In this document: piece after piece, positions 60,488-64,000 of the stretch
How positions within the stretch are numbered: position 1 is the first letter of the stretch
How the letters are laid out: each line of letters starts with the position of its first letter
Source: Pannonibacter tanglangensis
GTDB lineage: Bacteria; Pseudomonadota; Alphaproteobacteria; Rhizobiales; Stappiaceae
Assembly: GCF_009915685.1 (NCBI RefSeq)
Contig: NZ_JAABLP010000001.1
Direction: 5' to 3' (one strand)
Length of the DNA: 64,000 nt
Notes under the pieces: model-generated
The model's database searches: none
Told to the model about the DNA's origin: nothing
The model's input: the letters and a program-made list of their open reading frames with translations, nothing else
Position numbers and translations under genes: made by a program

Positions 60488-61120
60488 TTGACCAACGAAA
60501 CCGCGTTCCGCTTCGCAGATCATCTCAGCACCCTGTGCGCCGCGCTCGGCGACGGCTGGGGCTGGACGATTGATGCCGAAATCCCGCACTACGGGCAGGT
60601 TAACAGCCCCGACGGGATTGTGTTCACCGCCGTCCATGACGCCGACAAACGCTCCGTCAGCCTCTATCTGACCCCCCCGGCTGATCACGGCCGCCCCATG
60701 TCGGTGGCCGACTGGCTGGGCGAGAACACGTTTGGCGCGTCGATTGCGCCGTCCTGGCCGGAGTCCTCGACGGCAGATCTGGCGGCAGGCCTCGTCGAAG
60801 CGGCGCTCGGCGCGTGCCGCGACTGCATGCAGCAGATCAACGAGCGCCAGTCCTACGTTGAGGCCGAGCGCGGCGCCGTTAACGCCATTGACGCCGACCT
60901 CGCTGCTCTCGGATTTCTGCGGCGCGGGGCCGGCTATACCGTGGGATCGTGCTGGACCCTTACATCCGGACAGCACAAATCCGGGAACCGCGCCCACGTG
61001 GAGGTTGATTTTGAAATGTTCAGCAACCGGGCGACGGCTGATATCACGATCCCGCGCCATCTCGTTCCGGCGCTTTGCAATTTCCTCGCCAACCTCATGG
61101 CCCGGAATGCCGGCGAATAA
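60488..61120 (+). CDS. Hypothetical protein behind promoter cassette copy 2
   Basis: 210 residues. The duplicated leader points to TTG 60488 as the start (MTNETAFRFADHLSTLCAAL), the position that matches ATG 59132 of copy 1; the ATG at 60470 lies within the shared leader. The protein has a possible beta-sheet core (EIPHYGQVNSPDGIVFTAVHD, SVSLYLTPPAD), a helical middle and RAHVEVDFEMFSNRATADIT. No family recognised and no similarity to the 84-residue protein of copy 1. It is probably a regulated phage accessory gene. Confidence 0.6.
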   Translation: MTNETAFRFADHLSTLCAALGDGWGWTIDAEIPHYGQVNSPDGIVFTAVHDADKRSVSLYLTPPADHGRPMSVADWLGENTFGASIAPSWPESSTADLAAGLVEAALGACRDCMQQINERQSYVEAERGAVNAIDADLAALGFLRRGAGYTVGSCWTLTSGQHKSGNRAHVEVDFEMFSNRATADITIPRHLVPALCNFLANLMARNAGE

Positions 61121-61125
61121 AACGG

Positions 61126-61152
61126 AAAAGCCCTCCTCTCACAGGGGAGGGC
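61126..61152 (-). terminator. Intrinsic terminator on the minus strand
   Basis: Read on the minus strand, GCCCTCC and GGAGGGC (61146-61152 and 61130-61136) pair and are followed by TTTT (61129-61126). It would end transcripts that come from the lysis genes through the repeat array. Confidence 0.6.
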
Positions 61153-61177
61153 AACAAACCCGCCGCGCTCGCCTGCG

Positions 61178-61210
61178 GCCGTCAGGCCGAGAATACTCGG
61201 ACCTGACGGC
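61178..61210. other. Near-perfect 33-base hairpin beside the repeat array
   Basis: GCCGTCAGG and CCTGACGGC (61178-61186, 61202-61210) enclose a second helix, CCGAG/CTCGG, with an AATA tetraloop and one bulged A. It stands 10 bases left of the CRISPR-like array and lacks a U-run on either strand. Confidence 0.6.
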
Positions 61211-61220
61211 GCCAAGCGAA

Positions 61221-61392
61221 AAACCCCGCGTGTGCGAGGAACGCAGTCCGCACGACCATGCGATACGGATCATCCCCGCGTGTGCGGGGAACCTAGTCCG
61301 CGCTGTGATGCGATACGGATCATCCCCGCGTGTGCGAGGAACTTAGTCCGACCTACAACGAGATACGGATCATCCCCGCATGTGCGGGGATG
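61221..61392 (-). CRISPR. Type I-E-like repeat mini-array with 50-bp period (non-canonical)
   Basis: Three complete and one partial copy of a 27-base repeat (61266-61292 and 61316-61342 are the clearest), beginning CGGATCATCCCCGC and ending GTGTGCGGGGAAC. On the minus strand it reads GTTCCCCGC...GGGGATGATCCG, the orientation and hairpin (CCCCGC/GCGGGG) of type I-E CRISPR repeats. The period is exactly 50 bases, so spacers are only 23 bases. They are not fully unique: each has AGTCCG near one side and GATA at the other, leaving 11 variable bases. There are no cas genes in the window. Degenerate array, phage-borne mimic, or other repeat. Confidence 0.5.
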
Positions 61393-61422
61393 CTGCATCC
61401 TATGCGCGCAGCTTGCGCTGTG

Positions 61423-61755
61423 TCAACTCCGCCCCCTCCACACCCGGAGAAACTCGCCAACGGTCGCCAGCGGATCCCGGCTCGCTCTGAGCGCGAACGC
61501 CGCCCAGTTGCGGCCCGTGAGCGCCAGCCCCGCTGCCACCGCGTCCGACCAGCTCGGATCGAGCGCCAGGAATTGCCGGATCGGCTCGGCGAAAATCACT
61601 GCCGCGCCGAGCCCCGCCGCTACCGCCAGCAGTCGTCCCCATATCGTGAGATCGCGTTGCATGAGCGCCCCCAACACCGCGAATGCCAGGATCATGAGCC
61701 ACTTCGTGAGCGACGCGTGCTGCAGCCATTGGCCAATCAAATCAATCAGTTTCAC
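61423..61755 (-). CDS. Small phage membrane protein, possible second holin
   Basis: 110 residues. Two hydrophobic segments (WLMILAFAVLGALMQ and LLAVAAGLGAAVIFAEPI) suggest a holin-like protein. GTG 61755 follows AGGAG, and its start overlaps the Rz1-like gene by 14 bases. It is the last gene of the lysis cassette. It could be a holin, antiholin or unrelated membrane protein. Confidence 0.55.
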   Translation of the reverse strand: MKLIDLIGQWLQHASLTKWLMILAFAVLGALMQRDLTIWGRLLAVAAGLGAAVIFAEPIRQFLALDPSWSDAVAAGLALTGRNWAAFALRASRDPLATVGEFLRVWRGRS

Positions 61756-61999
61756 CGCATCGCTCCTGTAGCTCGTCAATCCGCGCCAGCGACAGCACCA
61801 GCCGGTCGCTCGCGTGGTCCATATCCTCCGGCTCCCAGCTCACCTCCGCCAGCAGCGGCCGCAGCTGCTCGCAGGCCAGACCCTGGTCAGCGCCGCCGGC
61901 TGCCGTGCTGACGAGCGGCGGCGCGCTCGCGCAGCCGCTGGCGCAGAGCGTCAGCGCCACCACCACCAGCCGCCGTCTGGTCAACCGCCCGTCGCGCAT
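61742..61999 (-). CDS. Rz1-like outer-membrane spanin lipoprotein
   Basis: 85 residues. Lipoprotein signal peptide with lipobox LTLCASGC (Cys near residue 23) after a basic start (MRDGRLTRRRLVVVA). The mature part is short and ends charged. It starts inside the upstream Rz-like gene in another frame and shares 113 bases with it, the overlapping arrangement known for Rz/Rz1. ATG 61997-61999 follows GGAGGTG. Together they would fuse inner and outer membranes at the end of lysis. Confidence 0.7.
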   Translation of the reverse strand: MRDGRLTRRRLVVVALTLCASGCASAPPLVSTAAGGADQGLACEQLRPLLAEVSWEPEDMDHASDRLVLSLARIDELQERCGETD

Positions 62000-62138
62000 C
62001 CCGCACCTCCTCGCGCACCGCCTGCGCCGCCTGACCCCGGCCCTCGGCCCGGGTGAGACCGATCAACCGCCACCGGTCGAGGAGCCGGCCGGCAAACGCC
62101 GCCAGCACCTCGGCCACAATCTGCCAGACCGTCGCCAT
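61887..62138 (-). CDS. Rz-like inner-membrane spanin
   Basis: 83 residues. N-terminal hydrophobic helix (MATVWQIVAEVLAAFAGRLL) and a following charged helix (EGRGQAAQAVREEVRDARRA), as in inner-membrane spanins. The downstream third overlaps the Rz1-like gene in a different frame. The start is four bases after the holin gene's stop. Identification rests on the architecture and position more than on sequence. Confidence 0.6.
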   Translation of the reverse strand: MATVWQIVAEVLAAFAGRLLDRWRLIGLTRAEGRGQAAQAVREEVRDARRAVDQTAAGGGGADALRQRLRERAAARQHGSRRR

Positions 62139-62142
62139 CGGC

Positions 62143-62613
62143 TCAGCCCTGCGGGCGCCCGACGACGCCATCCCCGTTAATGTCAGTGCCGAGACGCGCC
62201 TCGATCATTTCGATCAGCCGCGCCCGGTCGATCCCGAAATGCGACAGCGCCTGCGGCACGGCCTGCATCGCATAGCGCGCAGCCTCGGCCGCCATCGCGC
62301 TGCGCACATCCACCGTGACAGGCCCGGACGCAGCCCCGGCCACCCTCGCGCGGGCATACTCGACCGCGTAATAGAGCGCGTCCTGCAGCCGCCGGCGCAT
62401 CTGCTCGTCGAGCTGCATCCCGGTGCGCTGCTCGATCACCCCGATCAGGCGCCGCAGCAGCCACAGCAGGGCCGCCCCCAGCAGCGTGATCCCGATCTCG
62501 ATCAGCGGCACGGCGACCGGCGACAGGTCGACCACGGTCGAGGCCGACGCCCTGTTGAGGGCGAGCATCATCAGGCCGGCGCAGAGCGCCAGCATCATCA
62601 ACATCATGCGCAT
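62143..62613 (-). CDS. Phage holin, LLH type
   Basis: 156 residues. An N-terminal hydrophobic segment and a second one (IEIGITLLGAALLWLLRRLI) are followed by a long helical region with YYAVEYARAR and a C-terminal calcium-site-like TDINGDGVVGR. This fits the LLH holin family, with the D-x-N-x-D-G loop seen in several of its members. ATG 62611-62613 follows AGGAG. It follows the endolysin gene by 25 bases. Confidence 0.7.
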   Translation of the reverse strand: MRMMLMMLALCAGLMMLALNRASASTVVDLSPVAVPLIEIGITLLGAALLWLLRRLIGVIEQRTGMQLDEQMRRRLQDALYYAVEYARARVAGAASGPVTVDVRSAMAAEAARYAMQAVPQALSHFGIDRARLIEMIEARLGTDINGDGVVGRPQG

Positions 62614-62638
62614 GTCAGTCTCCTGGGAGTGTGAGGCC

Positions 62639-63316
62639 TCACGCCTCGTTTGTGGTCACCTGACCCTCAGCGGTCAGGGTGACGGGACCGGTCAGCGGCA
62701 GCGGCATCGAGGCCGGCCACCGGAACCCGAGCAGCCGCTCGCGAGCGATCCGGACGACGCTCACCATGTTGGCCTGGTTTCCGCCGAGAATGTGATAGTG
62801 GTCGGCATCCTCGCCGACGTAGAAACCGACATGCCCGGACGAGCCCGTCCGCGCACCGCGCCAGAACACGGCGACGGCGCCGACGGACGGCCGCTCCAGC
62901 GGCACACCGAACCGCAACCAGTTGCGCGCGAGATACGGGTTGGTGTGGAGCACCTCGGCCGGCAGCGCCAGCGCCAGCGCGGTCTCGACAAAATCGCCGC
63001 ACCAAGGCAGCCGCGCCGGATCACCCAGGGTGTGGCCGTCACTGCGCAGCCAGGCCATCAGCCCGCCGCGATCCCGCTGCTCATGCAGCCCCATTTTGGA
63101 GCGCGCAATGGTCAGCCAGGACGGCTCCGGCCATTGGCAGCCGGCCCCCATCAGCGCCCGCAGCGTCACCGGCCCGGCAATGCCGTCCGGCGTCAGGTTG
63201 CGCGACGCCTGGAACCGCATCAGCGCGGCCCGCGTGCGCCTGCCCGGGATGCCGTCAATCGCCCCGGGCCGAAACCCCGCCGCGTCGAGCGCCCGTTGAA
63301 TGTCAATCCAGTCCAT
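62639..63316 (-). CDS. Phage endolysin, peptidoglycan-binding plus TIGR02594/CHAP-like domain
   Basis: 225 residues. The N-terminal third is a PG_binding_1 domain (IQRALDAAGFRPGAIDGIPG, RTRAALMRFQASRNL). The rest is a TIGR02594 peptidase-like domain with the catalytic Cys in LPWCGDFVETALA and His in SSGHVGFYVG, which would cleave peptide bonds of the cell wall. ATG 63314-63316 has GGGGATCG upstream; another ATG four codons earlier lies directly after a terminator and is less likely. It heads the lysis cassette. Confidence 0.82.
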   Translation of the reverse strand: MDWIDIQRALDAAGFRPGAIDGIPGRRTRAALMRFQASRNLTPDGIAGPVTLRALMGAGCQWPEPSWLTIARSKMGLHEQRDRGGLMAWLRSDGHTLGDPARLPWCGDFVETALALALPAEVLHTNPYLARNWLRFGVPLERPSVGAVAVFWRGARTGSSGHVGFYVGEDADHYHILGGNQANMVSVVRIARERLLGFRWPASMPLPLTGPVTLTAEGQVTTNEA

Positions 63317-63330
63317 GTCGATCCCCATGC

Positions 63331-63352
63331 AAAAGGCCCGCCGAGGCGGGCC
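63331..63352 (-). terminator. Intrinsic terminator before the endolysin gene
   Basis: Read on the minus strand, GGCCCGCC and GGCGGGCC (63345-63352, 63335-63342) pair around two bases and are followed by TTTT. It would end or attenuate the tail transcript just before the lysis genes. Confidence 0.75.
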
Positions 63353-63377
63353 AGACTGTCAGGTTGCGGGAGGAATA

Positions 63378-63827
63378 TCAGGCGACCACGTCCGCCTCGC
63401 TCAGGCTGCGCAGGTCATAGTCGTCCCCCATCCACTGGGGGAATACCCGCTTGCGCAGACTGTCCAGCGGATATGCCGGATTGAGATGGATGACATACGG
63501 GAGACCCTGACGTGCCCTGTCCGCGTCCGCTGCAGCCACCAGCTCCGGCAGGCCTGTCAGTAGCCGGTCAGCCCTGACCGCCAGCCATACCCCGGGCACC
63601 ATCAGCATGGGCGACAGCTCGTTGCCCGCGTCGTCGATCACCGCTTCCTGGGCGATGACGTTGACGCGGCTGACGGTGATCGGTGCGCCGTCGAAGATGC
63701 CCGTCATCGGTCGCACAGACAGATCAGCCAGAGTGACCGGCTGTTCCTCGTTCGTAATCCCGAGTGCGAGCAAGTTCACCGCGTCGGGGCCGGAGTAATG
63801 TAGGATGTGGTCGATCGTCTGGATCAT
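63378..63827 (-). CDS. Hypothetical phage tail-module protein
   Basis: 149 residues. MIQTIDHILHYSGPDAVNLL, then ADLSVRPMTGIFDGAPITVSRV and many short strands. No family recognised; the place between a tail-fibre-like gene and the endolysin suggests a tail accessory or chaperone. Its ATG overlaps the stop of the upstream gene as ATGA. Confidence 0.55.
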   Translation of the reverse strand: MIQTIDHILHYSGPDAVNLLALGITNEEQPVTLADLSVRPMTGIFDGAPITVSRVNVIAQEAVIDDAGNELSPMLMVPGVWLAVRADRLLTGLPELVAAADADRARQGLPYVIHLNPAYPLDSLRKRVFPQWMGDDYDLRSLSEADVVA

Positions 63828-64000
63828 GATGCGGCCACCTGGTTGAAGAGCGCCAGCGCGTCGGCGTCGGACAGCGCGAAGGCGCCGAAGGCAGCCATAC
63901 GGGTTTGGGAATTGTTCCTGTCTTGGCCGTTAACCCCGTTGCAGGCAATTCCGACGCCAGATGGGGTGCCCACCATCATCGGCCGAGTAATCCTACCGGG
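63824..64000 (-). CDS. C-terminal end of a probable phage tail/lectin-like protein (partial)
   Basis: The last 58 codons of a gene that enters from the right edge. It ends MAAFGAFALSDADALALFNQ and VAAS. The pattern (F)ALSDADALALFNQ resembles the closing strand and helix of LamG/concanavalin-like domains, which often end phage tail proteins. Stop 63824-63826 overlaps the next gene's ATG. Family assignment is tentative. Confidence 0.45.
   Translation of the reverse strand, partial: PGRITRPMMVGTPSGVGIACNGVNGQDRNNSQTRMAAFGAFALSDADALALFNQVAAS

Larger units (their letters stand above)
56425..64000. mobile_element. Probable prophage end, integrated at tRNA-Thr
   Basis: After tRNA-Thr the conserved chromosomal gene order stops. 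The rest of the window has short accessory genes on the plus strand (56586-61120) and, facing them, a lysis cassette and tail genes on the minus strand (61423-64000). This matches the end of a prophage: late operon, then accessory cargo, then att site. No integrase, repressor or second att copy is in view, so the left limit at the tRNA is inferred and the right limit lies beyond 64000. Confidence 0.65.

Noticed and set aside
61221..61392. A functional canonical CRISPR array
   Set aside because: The intervals are too short, share their ends, and no cas genes are in the window; reported instead as a non-canonical array.

Overview
The window is high-GC alphaproteobacterial chromosome, most likely Hyphomicrobiales and perhaps a Stappiaceae-like genus. 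The placement rests on the gene order yacG-maf-infA-LMW phosphatase-UPF0262-hisD-DUF2948-murA, the UPF0262 and DUF2948 families, and palindromic repeats of a rhizobial kind; it is an inference from content, not a database match.

Layout. 1-1864: oligopeptide ABC transporter genes, with oppA cut by one amber codon. 2261-15857: ordinary genes (ABC-F ATPase, two rRNA-modifying enzymes, a DUF2157/GDYXXLXY membrane pair, a chemoreceptor, release factor 3, a LysR regulator divergent from a methyltransferase, an orphan ParA, an exported hydrolase). 16312-27313: a phosphonate region. A four-gene ABC transporter faces a FAD oxidoreductase and phosphonoacetaldehyde hydrolase (PhnX), followed by a phosphonate-monoester-hydrolase-like enzyme and a second ABC importer. 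No PhnW aminotransferase is present, so the FAD enzyme probably makes phosphonoacetaldehyde. 27401-31273: a DUF3141 (PHA-synthase-like)/FabI-like pair bracketed by two same-orientation copies of a ~163-bp palindromic element. 31323-42366: a fatty-acid oxidation fusion protein, a phosphotransferase, an IclR regulator with a repeat-encoded insertion, a P-type ATPase, a YitT-type protein, and a copper amine oxidase with its FeaR-like AraC regulator. 42666-42741: tRNA-Phe.

43030-47630 holds the most interesting core locus: an outer-membrane protein of the surface lipoprotein assembly modifier family (type XI secretion) directly upstream of a 1060-residue FecR-domain protein that ends in a TbpB-like barrel, i.e. 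a likely exporter and cargo pair. 47996-56127: a 5'-nucleotidase, then the conserved block from murA to yacG.

56350-64000: tRNA-Thr followed by what looks like one end of a prophage. The right part carries a minus-strand tail/lysis module (tail fragment, endolysin, LLH holin, overlapping Rz/Rz1 spanins, small membrane protein). Between it and the tRNA lie small plus-strand accessory genes. Two of these share a nearly identical ~87-bp promoter/leader cassette, and the zone also contains a mini-array of type I-E CRISPR-like repeats with an abnormal 50-bp period and no cas genes. No integrase is visible; it would be expected beyond base 64000.

Two genome-wide habits show up: MITE-like inverted-repeat elements (4143-4322, 15989-16285, 27401-27563, 31112-31273) and short degenerate 10-12-bp tandem arrays, both between genes and, once, inside the iclR reading frame.
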